Origin: Hydractinia symbiolongicarpus
Taxonomy: Eukaryota > Cnidaria > Hydrozoa > Anthoathecata > Hydractiniidae
Assembly (NCBI RefSeq): GCF_029227915.1
Contig: NC_079875.1
Location: 41,189,201 to 41,253,200, forward strand
Direction of reading: 5' to 3'
Length of the DNA: 64,000 nucleotides
In this document: positions 12,201 through 22,620 of the stretch, piece after piece
Position numbering within the stretch: the stretch's first letter is position 1
Layout: each line of letters opens with the position of its first letter
Notes under the pieces: generated by a model
What the model was told of the DNA's origin: nothing
Databases searched by the model: none
What the model saw: only the letters and a program-made list of their open reading frames with translations
Made by a program: the position numbers and the translations under genes

Positions 12201-13480
12201 AACTTCTTTTATTCAGCGTCTCATCAAAAATAAAAACATTTTTAAAAACTACAAGTCTCGTGGGCTTTAGTGGTGAAATAATAACTTAAAAAATCGTTCG
12301 GGAAATGAGTTTACACCCTGGGTACTTTCTTTGTATACTTTTGACTTTACTGGCCGAGTCCGGGATTTACGGGAAATCGCGGGTTTTCGTTTGCCGGCGA
12401 TTAAACTTCTTTTATTCAGCGTCTCATCAAAAATGAAAACATTTTTAAAAACTACAAGTCTCATGGGCTTTAGTGGTGAAATAATAATTTAAAAAATCGT
12501 TTGGGAAATGAGTTTACTCCTTGGGTACTTTCTTTGTATACTTTTGAATATACGGACCGAGTTCGGGATTTACGGGGAATCGCAGGTTTTCGTTTGCCGG
12601 CGATTAAACTTCTTTTATTCATCGTCTCATGAAAAATGAAAACATTTTTGAAAACTACAAGTCTCATGCGTTTTAGTGGTGAAAAAATAAATTAAAAAAT
12701 CGTTCGGGAAATGAGTTTACTCCCTGGGTACTTTCTTTGTATACTTTTGACTATACGGACCGAGTTCGGGATTTACGGGAAATCGCAGGTTTTCGTTTGC
12801 CGGCGATTATACTTCTTTTATTCATCGTCTCATGAAAAATGAAAACATTTTTGAAAGCTACAAGTCTTATGCGTTTTAGTGATGAAAAAATAATTTAAAA
12901 AATCGTTCTGGAAATGAGTTTACTCACAGGGTACTTTCTTTGTATACATTCGACTAAACGGGCCAAGCCCGGGATTTACGTTAAATCGCGGGTTTTCGTT
13001 TGCCGGCGATTAAACCTGTTTTATTAAGCGTCTCATCAAAAATGAAAACATTTTTAAAAACTACAAGTCTCATGGGCTTTAGTGGTGAAATAATAATTTA
13101 AAAAATCGTTCGGGAAATGAGTTTACACCCTGGGTACTTTCTTTGTATACTTTTGACTTTACAGGCCGAGTCTGGGATTTACGGGAAATCGCGGGTTTTC
13201 GTTTGGCGGCGATTAAACTTCTTTTATTCAGCGTCTCTTAAAAAATGAAAACATGTTTGAAAACTACATGTCTCATGCGTTTTAGTGGTGAAAAAATAAT
13301 TTAAAAAATCGTTCCGGAAATGAGCTTACTCCCTGGGTACTTTCTTTGTATACTTTTGACTATACGGGCCGAGTCCGGGATTTACGGGAAGTCGCGGGTT
13401 TTCGTTTGCCGGCGATTAAACTTCTTTTATTCAGCGTCTCATCAAAAATGAAAACATTTTTAAAAACTACAAGTCTCATG
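12200..13480. repeat. Third copy of the 6-monomer unit, about 5 kb away
   Basis: The landmarks of the 5.85-8.4 kb unit recur in the same order: GTGGGCTTTAG with AATAACTTAAAA at about 12,260, GGGGAATCGCAGG at about 12,575, TCATGAAAAATG, GTGATGAAAAAATAATT, CGTTAAATCGCGGG at about 12,979, and GTCTCTTAAAAAATG at 13,233. The distance from 8105 to 13,233 is 25 monomers plus 53 bp, which matches the 54-bp insertion at 10,856 and one small deletion. This copy keeps CGTTCCGGAAATGAG where the earlier pair has a shortened form, so it is probably nearer the ancestral unit. Confidence 0.82.
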
Positions 13481-14109
13481 GGCTTTAGTGGTGAAATAAT
13501 AATTTAAAAAATCGTTCGGGAAATGAGTTTACACCCTGGGTACTTTCTTTGTATACTTTTGACTTTACAGGCCGAGTCCGGGATTTACGGGAAATCGCAG
13601 GTTTTCGTTTGCCGGCGATTAAACTTCTTTTATTCATCGTCTCATCAAAAATGAAAACATTTTTTAAAAACTACAAGTCTCATTGGCTTTAGTGGTGAAA
13701 TAATAATTTAAAAAATCGTTCGGGAAATGAGTTTACACCCTGGGTACTTTCTTTGTATACTTTTGACTTTACAGGCCGAGTCCGGGATTTACGGGAAATC
13801 GCAGGTTTTCGTTTGCCGGCGATTAAACTTCTTTTATTCATCGTCTCATCAAAAATGAAAACATTTTTTAAAAACAACAAGTCTCATGCGTTTTAGTGAT
13901 GAAAAAATAATTTAAAAAATCGTTCCGGAAATGAGTTTACTCCCTGGGTACTTTCTTTGTATACTTTTGACTAGACGGGCCGAGTCCGGGATTTACGGGA
14001 AGTCGCGGGTTTTCGTTTGCCGGCGATTAAACTTCTTTTATTCAGCGTCTCATCAAAAATGAAAACATTTTTAAAAACTACAAGTCTCATGGGCTTTAGT
14101 GGTGAAAAA
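13481..14109. repeat. Adjacent similar monomers between HOR blocks
   Basis: About three monomers. Those around 13,490-13,690 and 13,690-13,890 are near-identical neighbours (GACTTTACAGGCCGAG, ACACCCTGGG, TTCATCGTCTC and a six-T CATTTTTT), another one-monomer amplification. The next carries GACTAGACGGGCCGAG, the version of the 2-6 kb marker that still has the G missing there. No other content. Confidence 0.78.
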
Positions 14110-15681
14110 ATAATTTAAAAAATCGTTCTGGAAGTGAGTTTACTCACAGGGTACTTTCTTTGTATACATTCGACTATACGGGCCAAGCCCGGGATTTACG
14201 GGAAATCGCGGGTTTTCGTTTGCCGGCGATTAAACCTCTTTCAGTAAGCGTCTCATCAAAAATGAAAACATTTTTAAAAACTACAAGTCTCCTGGGCTTT
14301 AGTGGTGAAATAAAAATTTAAAAAATCGTTCGGGAAATGAGTTTACACCCTGGGTACTTTCTTTGTATGCTTTTGACTATACGGGCCGAGTCCGGGATTT
14401 TCGGGAAATCGCAGGTTTTCGTTTGCCGGCGATTAAACTTCTTTTTTTCAGCGTCTCATCAAAAATGAAAATTTTTTTGAAAACAACAAGTCTCATGCGT
14501 TTTAGTGGTGAAAAAATAATTTAAAAAATCGTTCGGGAAATGAGTTTACTCCCTGGGTACTTTCTTTGTATACTTTTGATTATACGGACCGGGTCCCGGG
14601 TTTACGGGAAATGGCGGGTTTTCGTTTGCCGGCGATTAAACTTCTTTTATTCAGCGTCTCATCAAAAATGAAAACATTTTTAAAAACTACAAGTCTCATG
14701 GGCTTTAGTGGTGAAATAATAATTTAAAAAATCGTTTGGGAATTGAGTTTACTCCCTGGGTACTTTCTTTGTATACTTTTGACTATACGGACCGAGTTCG
14801 GGATTTACGGGAAATCGCAGGTTTTTGTTTGCCGGCGATTAAACTTCTTTTATTCATCGTCTCATCAAAAATGAAATCATTTTTTAAAAACTACAAGTCT
14901 CATGCGTTTTAGTGGTGAAAAAATAAATTAAAAAATCGTTCGGGAAATGAGTTTACTCCCTGGGTACTTTCTTTGTATACTTTTGACTATACGGGCCAAG
15001 CACGGGATTTACGGGAAATCGCGGGTTTTTGTTTTCCGGCGATTAAACTTCTTTTATTCAGCGTCTCATCAAAAATGAAAACATTTTTGAAAACTACAAG
15101 TCTTATGCGTTTTAGTGGTGAAAAAATAATTTAAAAAATCGTTCTGGAAGTGAGTTTACTCACAGGGTACTTTCTTTGTATACATTCGACTATACGGGCC
15201 AAGCCCGGGATTTACGGGAAATCGCGGGTTTTCGTTTGCCGGCGATTAAACCTCTTTCAGTAAGCGTCTCATGAAAAATGAAAACATTTTTAAAAACTAC
15301 AAGTCTCCTGGGCTTTAGTGGTGAAATAATAATTTAAAAAATCGTTCGGGAAATGAGTTTACACCCTGGGTACTTTCTTTGTATGCTTTTGACTATACGG
15401 GCCGAGTCCAGGATTTTCGGGAAATCGCAGGTTTTCGTTTGCCGGCGATTAAACTTCTTTTTTTCAGCGTCTCATCAAAAATGAAAATTTTTTTGAAAAC
15501 AACAAGTCTCATGCGTTTTAGTGGTGAAAAAATAATTTAAAAAATCGTTCGGGAAATGAGTTTACACCCTGGGTACTTCCTTTGTATACTTTTGATTATA
15601 CGGGCCGGGTCCCAGGTTTACGGGAAATGGCGGGTTTTCGTTTGCCGGCGATTAAACTTCTTTTATTCAGCGTCTCATCAA
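14110..15681. repeat. Block repeated at 5-monomer spacing (1,016 bp)
   Basis: About 14,110-14,665 is repeated at about 15,126-15,681. Shared markers include the perfect dyad GTGAGTTTACTCAC (14,134 and 15,150), CTCTTTCAGTAAGCG, TCTCCTGGGCTTTAG, GTATGCTTTTGAC, and a GGGTCCC variant in the GC core (about 14,590 and 15,606). The copies then diverge into different monomer types, so only the first half of each 5-monomer interval is shared. Confidence 0.83.
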
Positions 15682-16500
15682 AAATGAAAACATTTTTTAA
15701 AACTACAAGTCTCATGCGTTTTAGTGGTGAAAAGATAATTTAAAAAATCGTTTTGGAAATGAGTTTATTCACAGGGTACTTTCTTTGTATACATTCGACT
15801 ATACGGGCCAAGCCCGGGATTTACGGGAAATCGCGGGTTTTCCTTTGCCGGCGATAAAACCACTTTCATTAAGCGTCTCATCAAAAATGAAAACATTTCT
15901 GAAAACTACAAGTCTCAAGCGTTTTAGTGGTGAAAAAATAATTTAAAAAATAGTTCGGGAAATGAGTTTACACCCTGGGTACTTTCTTTGTATACTTTTG
16001 ATTATACGGGGCGGGTCCCAGGTTTACGGGAAATGGCGGGTTTTCGTTTGCCGGCGATTAAACTTCTTTTATTTAGCGTCTCATCAAAAATGAAAACATT
16101 TTTTAAAACTACAAGTCTCATGCGTTTTAGTGGTGAAAAGATAATTTAAAAAATCGTTTTGGAAATGAGTTTATTCACAGGGTACTTTCTTTGTATGCAT
16201 TCGACTATACGGGCCAAGCCCGGGATTTACGGGAAATCGCGGGTTTTCCTTTGCCGGCGATTAAACCACTTTCATTAAGCGTCTCATCAAAAATGAAAAC
16301 ATTTCTGAAAACTACAAGTCTCAAGCGTTTTAGTGGTGAAAAAATAATTTAAAAAATAGTTCGGGAAATGAGTTTACTTCCTGGGTACTTTCTTTGTATA
16401 CTTTTGACTATACGGGCCGAGTTCGGGATTTACGGGAAATCGCGGGTTTTCGTTTGCCGGCGATTAAATTTCTTTTATTCAGCGTCTCATCAAAAATGAA
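15682..16500. repeat. Dimer repeated twice (406 bp)
   Basis: The landmark CATTTTTTAAAACTAC lies at 15,691 and 16,097, 406 bp apart. Both copies share GAAAAGATAATTT, GTTTATTCACAGGG, GGGTTTTCCTTTGCC and CACTTTCATTAAGCG, followed by a monomer with AAAATAGTTCGGG. This is the shortest true HOR-like unit (two monomers) in the window. Confidence 0.82.
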
Positions 16501-17612
16501 AACATTTTTAAAAACTACAAGTCTCATGGGCTTTAGTGGTGAAATAATAATTTAAAAAATCGTTTGGGAAATGAGTTTACACCCTGTGTACTTTCTTTGT
16601 ATACTTTTGACTATACGGACCGAGTTCGGGATTTACGGGAAATCGCAGGTTTTTGTTTGCCGGCGATTAAACCTCTTTTATTAAGCGTCTCATCAAAAAT
16701 AAAAACAGTTTTGAAAACTACAAGTCTCTTGCGTTTTAGTGGTGAAAAAAAAATTTAAAAAATCGTTCGGGAAATGAGTTTACTCCCTGGGTACTTTCTT
16801 TGTATACTTTTGACTATACGGGCCGAGTTCGGGATTTACGGGAAATCGCGGGTTTTCCTTTGCCGGCGATTAAACCACTTTTATTAAGCGTCTCATCAAA
16901 AATGAAAACATTTCTGAAAACTACAAGTCTCATGCGTTTTAGTGGTGAAAAGATAATTTAAAAAATCGTTCTGGAAATGAGTTTATTCACAGGGTACTTT
17001 CTTTGTATACATTCGACTATACGGGCCAAGCCCGGGATTTACGGGAAATCGCGGGTTTTCCTTTGCCGGCGATTAAACCACTTTCATTAAGCGTCTCATC
17101 AAAAATGAAAACATTTCTGAAAACTACAAGTCTCAAGCGTTTTAGTGGTGAAAAAATAATTCAAAAAATAGTTCGGGAAATGAGTTTACTCCCTGGGTAC
17201 TTTCTTTGTATACTTTTGACTATACGGGCCGAGTTCGGGATTTACGGGAAATCGCGGGTTTTCGTTTGCCGGCGATTAAATTTCTTTTATTCAGCGTCTC
17301 ATCAAAAATGAAAACATTTTTAAAAACTACAAGTCTCATGGGCTTTAGTGGTGAAATAATAATTTAAAAAATCGTTTGGGAAATGAGTTTACTCCCTGGG
17401 TACTTTCTTTGTATACTTTTGCCTATACGGACCGAGTTCGGGATTTACGGGAAATCGCAGGTTTTTGTTTGCCGGCGATTAAACCTCTTTTATTAAGCGT
17501 CTCATCAAAAATAAAAACAGTTTTGAAAACTACAAGTCTCTTGCGTTTTAGTGGTGAAAAAAAAATTTAAAAAATCGTTCGGGAAATGAGTTTACTCCCT
17601 GGGTACTCTCTT
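16110..17612. repeat. 4-monomer unit (812 bp), two tandem copies
   Basis: About 16,110-16,800 recurs at about 16,922-17,612. The landmark AAATGAGTTTAC before a CTATACGGACCGAG monomer recurs at 16,564 and 17,376. Both copies include the order GTTTATTCACAGGG, AAAATAGTTCGGG, ACGGACCGAGTTCGGG, then ATAAAAACAGTTTTG with CTCTTGCG. A few substitutions separate them (for example TTCCTGGG at about 16,378 against TCCCTGGG). Confidence 0.8.
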
Positions 17613-18135
17613 TGTATACTTTTGACTATACGGGCCAAGCCCGGGATTTACGGGAAATCGCGGGTTTTCGATTGCCGGCGATTAAACTTCTTTTATTCAG
17701 CGTCTCATCAAAAATGAAAACAATTTTAAAAACTACAAGTCTTATGCGTTTTATTGGTGAAAAAAATAATTTAAAAAATCGTTCTGGAAATGAGTTTACT
17801 CACAGGGTACTTTCTTTGTATATATTCGACTATACGGGCCAAGCCCGGGATTTACGGGAAATCGCAGGTTTTCGTTTGCCGGCGATTAAACTTCTTTTAT
17901 TCAGCGTCTCATCAAAAATAAAAACAAGTTTAAAGACTGCAAGTCTCATGCGTTTTAGTGGTGAAAAAATAATTTAAAAAATCGTTCGGGAAATGAGTTT
18001 ACTCCCTGGGTACTTTCTTTGTATACTTTTGACTATACGGGCCAAGCCCGGGATTTACGGGAAATCGCGGGTTTTCGTTTGCCGGCGATTAAACAGCTTT
18101 TATTCAGCGTCTCATCAAAAATGAAAACATTTTTG
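17613..18135. repeat. Monomers with ATTGGTG and AAGTTTAAAGACTGC variants
   Basis: Two to three monomers linking two HOR blocks. They carry TTTTATTGGTG (about 17,750) and ACAAGTTTAAAGACTGC (about 17,926). Both variants recur together downstream, ATTGGTG at about 21,610, 22,422 and 24,042 and the AAAGACTGC form at about 22,800. So this short segment was a donor for, or shares a source with, the later blocks. Confidence 0.75.
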
Positions 18136-21100
18136 AAAACTACAAGTCTCATGCGTTTTAGTGGTGAAAAAATAAATTAAAAAATCGTTCGGGAAATGAA
18201 TTTACTCCGTGGGTACTTTCTTTGTTTATATTCGACTATACGGGCCAAGCCCGGGATTTACGGGAAATCGCGGGTTTTCGTTTGCCGGCAATTAAACATC
18301 TTTTATTCAGCGTCTCATCAAAAATGAAAACATTTTTGAAAACTACAAGTGTCATGCGTTTTAGTGGTGAAATAATAATTTAAAAAATCGTTTGGGAAAT
18401 GAGTTTACTCCCTGGGTACTTTCTTTGTATACTTTTGACTATACGGACCGAGTTCGGGATTTACGGGAAATCGCAGGTTTTTGTTTGCCGGCGATTAAAC
18501 CTCTTTTATTAAGCGTCTCATCAAAAATAAAAACAGTTTTGAAAACTACAAGTCTCTTGCGTTTTAGTGGTGAAAAAAAAATTTAAAAAATCGTTCGGGA
18601 AATGAGTTTACTCCCTGGGTACTTTCTTTTTATACTTTTGACTATACGGGCCAAGCCCGGGATTTACGGGAAATCGCGGGTTTTCGTTTGCCGGCGATTA
18701 AACATCTTTTATTCAGCGTCTCATCAAAAATGAAAACATTTCTGAAAACTACAAGTCTCAAGCGTTTTAGTGGTGAAAAAATAATTTAAAAAATAGTTCG
18801 GGAAATGAGTTTACTCCCTGGGTACTTTCTTTGTATACTTTTGACTATACGGGCCGAGTTCGGGATTTACGGCAAATTGCGGGTTTTCGTTTGCCGGCGA
18901 TTAAACTTCTTTTATTCAGCATCTCATCAAAAATGAAAACATTTTTAAAAACTACAAGTCTCATGGGCTTTAGTGGTGAAATAATAATTTAAAAAATCGT
19001 TTGGGAAATGAGTTTACTCCCTGGGTACTTTCTTTGTATACTTTTGACTATACGGACCGAGTTCGGGATTTACGGGAAATCGCAGGTTTTTGTTTGCCGG
19101 CGATTAAACCTCTTTTATTAAGCGTCTCATCAAAAATAAAAACAGTTTTGAAAACTACAAGTCTCTTGCGTTTAAGTGGTGAAAAAAAAATTTAAAAAAT
19201 CGTTCGAGAAATGAGTTTACTCCCTGGGTACTTTCTTTGTATACTTTTGACTATACGGGCCAAGCCCAGGATTTACGGGAAATCGCGGGTTTTCGTTTGC
19301 CGGCGATTAAACATCTTTTATTCAGCGTCTCATCAAAAATGAAAACATTTCTGAAAACTACAAGTCTCAAGCGTTTCAGTGGTGAAAAAATAATTTAAAA
19401 AATAGTTCGGGAAGTGAGTTTACTCCCTGGGTACTTTCTTTGTATACTTTTGACTATACGGGCCGAGTTCGGGATTTACGGGAAATCGCGGGTTTTCGTT
19501 TGCCGGCGATTAAACTTCTTTTATTCAGCATCTCATCAAAAATGAAAACATTTTTAAAAACTACAAGTCTCATGGGCTTTAGTGGTGAAATAATAATTTA
19601 AAAAATCGTTTGGGAAATGAGTTTACTCCCTGGGTACTTTCTTTGTATACTTTTGACTATACGGACCGAGTTCGGGATTTACGGGAAATCGCAGGTTTTT
19701 GTTTGCCGGCGATTAAACCTCTTTTATTAAGCGTCTCATCAAAAATAAAAACAGTTTTGAAAACTACAAGTCTCATGCGTTTTAGTGGTGAAAAAATAAA
19801 TTAAAAAATCGTTCGGGAAATGAATTTACTCCGTGGGTACTTTCTTTGTTTATATTCGACTATACGGGCCAAGCCCGGGATTTACGGGAAATCGCGGGTT
19901 TTCGTTTGCCGGCAATTAAACATCTTTTATTCAGCGTCTCATCAAAAATGAAAACATTTTTGAAAACTACAAGTGTCATGCGTTTTAGTGGTGAAATAAT
20001 AATTTAAAAAATCGTTTGGGAAATGAGTTTACTCCCTGGGTACTTTCTTTGTATACTTTTGACTATACGGACCGAGTTCGGGATTTACGGGAAATCGCAG
20101 GTTTTTGTTTGCCGGCGATTAAACCTCTTTTATTAAGCGTCTCATCAAAAATAAAAACAGTTTTGAAAACTACAAGTCTCTTGCGTTTTAGTGGTGAAAA
20201 AAAAATTTAAAAAATCGTTCGGGAAATGAGTTTACTCCCTGGGTACTTTCTTTTTATACTTTTGACTATACGGGCCAAGCCCGGGATTTACGGGAAATCG
20301 CGGGTTTTCGTTTGCCGGCGATTAAACATCTTTTATTCAGCGTCTCATCAAAAATGAAAACATTTCTGAAAACTACAAGTCTCAAGCGTTTTAGTGGTGA
20401 AAAAATAATTTAAAAAATAGTTCGGGAAATGAGTTTACTCCCTGGGTACTTTCTTTGTATACTTTTGACTATACGGGCCGAGTTCGGGATTTACGGCAAA
20501 TTGCGGGTTTTCGTTTGCCGGCGATTAAACTTCTTTTATTCAGCATCTCATCAAAAATGAAAACATTTTTAAAAACTACAAGTCTCATGGGCTTTAGTGG
20601 TGAAATAATAATTTAAAAAATCGTTTGGGAAATGAGTTTACTCCCTGGGTACTTTCTTTGTATACTTTTGACTATACGGACCGAGTTCGGGATTTACGGG
20701 AAATCGCAGGTTTTTGTTTGCCGGCGATTAAACCTCTTTTATTAAGCGTCTCATCAAAAATAAAAACAGTTTTGAAAACTACAAGTCTCTTGCGTTTAAG
20801 TGGTGAAAAAAAAATTTAAAAAATCGTTCGAGAAATGAGTTTACTCCCTGGGTACTTTCTTTGTATACTTTTGACTATACGGGCCAAGCCCAGGATTTAC
20901 GGGAAATCGCGGGTTTTCGTTTGCCGGCGATTAAACATCTTTTATTCAGCGTCTCATCAAAAATGAAAACATTTCTGAAAACTACAAGTCTCAAGCGTTT
21001 CAGTGGTGAAAAAATAATTTAAAAAATAGTTCGGGAAGTGAGTTTACTCCCTGGGTACTTTCTTTGTATACTTTTGACTATACGGGCCGAGTTCGGGATT

Positions 21101-21399
21101 TACGGGAAATCGCGGGTTTTCGTTTGCCGGCGATTAAACTTCTTTTATTCAGCATCTCATCAAAAATGAAAACATTTTTAAAAACTACAAGTCTCATGGG
21201 CTTTAGTGGTGAAATAATAATTTAAAAAATCGTTTGGGAAATGAGTTTACTCCCTGGGTACTTTCTTTGTATACTTTTGACTATACGGACCGAGTTCGGG
21301 ATTTACGGGAAATCGCAGGTTTTTGTTTGCCGGCGATTAAACCTCTTTTATTAAGCGTCTCATCAAAAATAAAAACAGTTTTGAAAACTACAAGTCTCT
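18136..21399. repeat. 8-monomer HOR (1,624 bp), two tandem copies, no differences seen
   Basis: Copy 1 is about 18,136-19,775 and copy 2 about 19,760-21,399. Rare private variants recur exactly 1,624 bp apart: CTTTGTTTATATTCG (about 18,221 and 19,845), CTTTTTATAC (about 18,627 and 20,251), GGCAAATTGCGGG (about 18,871 and 20,495), and CGTTTCAGTGG (about 19,371 and 20,995). Reading line by line I found no difference inside the pair. The copies end where CTCATGCG (about 19,775) meets CTCTTGCG (about 21,399). Inside each copy, 3-monomer units of 609 bp recur (anchors 18,392, 19,001, 19,610; then 20,016, 20,625, 21,234), so this is a HOR of HORs. Confidence 0.92.
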
Positions 21400-22591
21400 T
21401 GCGTTTTAGTGGTGAAAAAAAAATTTAAAAAATCGTTCGAGAAATGAGTTTACTCCCTGGGTACTTTCTTTGTATACTTTTGACTATACGGGCCAAGCCC
21501 AGGATTTACGGGAAATCGCGGGTTTTCGTTTGCCGGCGATTAAACTTCTTTTATTCAGCGTCTCATCAAAAATGAAAACAATTTTAAAAACTACAAGTCT
21601 TATGCGTTTTATTGGTGAAAAAATAATTTAAAAAATCGTTCTGGAAATGAGTTTACTCACAGGGTACTTTCTTTGTATATATTCGACTATACGGGCCAAG
21701 CCCGGGATTTACGGGAAATCGCAGGTTTTCGTTTGCCGGCGATTAAACATCTTTTATTCAGCGTCTCATCAAAAATGAAAACATTTCTGAAAACTACAAG
21801 TCTCAAGCGTTTTAGTGGTGAAAAAATAATTTAAAAAATAGTTCGGGAAGTGAGTTTACTCCCTGGGTACTTTCTTTGTATACTTTTGACTATACGGGCC
21901 GAGTTCGGGATTTACGGGAAATCGCGGGTTTTCGTTTGCCGGCGATTAAACTTCTTTTATTCAGCATCTCATCAAAAATGAAAACATTTTTAAAAACTAC
22001 AAGTCTCATGGGCTTTAGTGGTGAAATAATAATTTAAAAAATCGTTTGGGAAATGAGTTTACTCCCTGGGTACTTTCTTTGTATACTTTTGACTATACGG
22101 ACCGAGTTCGGGATTTACGGGAAATCTCAGGTTTTTGTTTGCCGGCGATTAAACCTCTTTTATTAAGCGTCTCATCAAAAATAAAAACAGTTTTGAAAAC
22201 TACAAGTCTCTTGCGTTTTAGTGGTGAAAAAAAAATTTAAAAAATCGTTCGAGAAATGAGTTTACTCCCTGGGTACTTTCTTTGTATACTTTTGACTATA
22301 CGGGCCAAGCCCAGGATTTACGGGAAATCGCGGGTTTTCGTTTGCCGGCGATTAAACTTCTTTTATTCAGCGTCTCATCAAAAATGAAAACAATTTTAAA
22401 AACTACAAGTCTTATGCGTTTTATTGGTGAAAAAATAATTTAAAAAATCGTTCTGGAAATGAGTTTACTCACAGGGTACTTTCTTTGTATATATTCGACT
22501 ATACGGGCCAAGCCCGGGATTTACGGGAAATCGCAGGTTTTCGTTTGCCGGCGATTAAACATCTTTTATTCAGCGTCTCATCAAAAATGAA
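20930..22591. repeat. 4-monomer unit (812 bp), two tandem copies
   Basis: About 20,930-21,779 recurs at about 21,742-22,591, overlapping the end of the previous block. Shared variants include CGTTCGAGAAATG, CCCAGGATTTAC, ACAATTTTAAAAAC with TTTTATTGGTG, and TGTATATATTCGAC. I saw only isolated substitutions, such as AAATCTCAGG at about 22,126 where the first copy has AAATCGCAGG, and TTTCAG against TTTTAG near the start. The second copy is cut off by the short-monomer junction at about 22,589. Confidence 0.85.
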
Positions 22592-22620
22592 ATTTAAAAA
22601 CTACAAGTCTCATGGGCTTT
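22575..22620. repeat. Monomer junction with a 5-bp deletion
   Basis: The usual ATGAAAACATTTTTAAAAAC is shortened to ATGAAATTTAAAAAC, losing 5 bp. This explains why the anchors at 22,046 and 23,056 are 1,010 bp apart, not 1,015. The following monomer is an isolated member of the GACTTTACAGGCCGAG class, otherwise confined to the first 14 kb, with private GAATTAATAATTT and AATCATTCGGG. The deletion lies where the monomer class changes abruptly, so it may mark a recombination junction. Confidence 0.85.

Noticed and set aside
17612-17977. Longest plus-strand open frame, 121 codons
   Set aside because: It spans two monomers only because a one-base insertion (AAAAAAATAATTT at about 17,760) lets the frame continue. 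Its two halves are the same repeat translated in different frames, so it is a by-product of the indel.
18160-18185. AATAAA polyadenylation signals (AAAAAATAAATTAA variant)
   Set aside because: They arise from one common substitution in the A/T-rich part of the monomer, have no gene upstream, and recur only because the monomer does.
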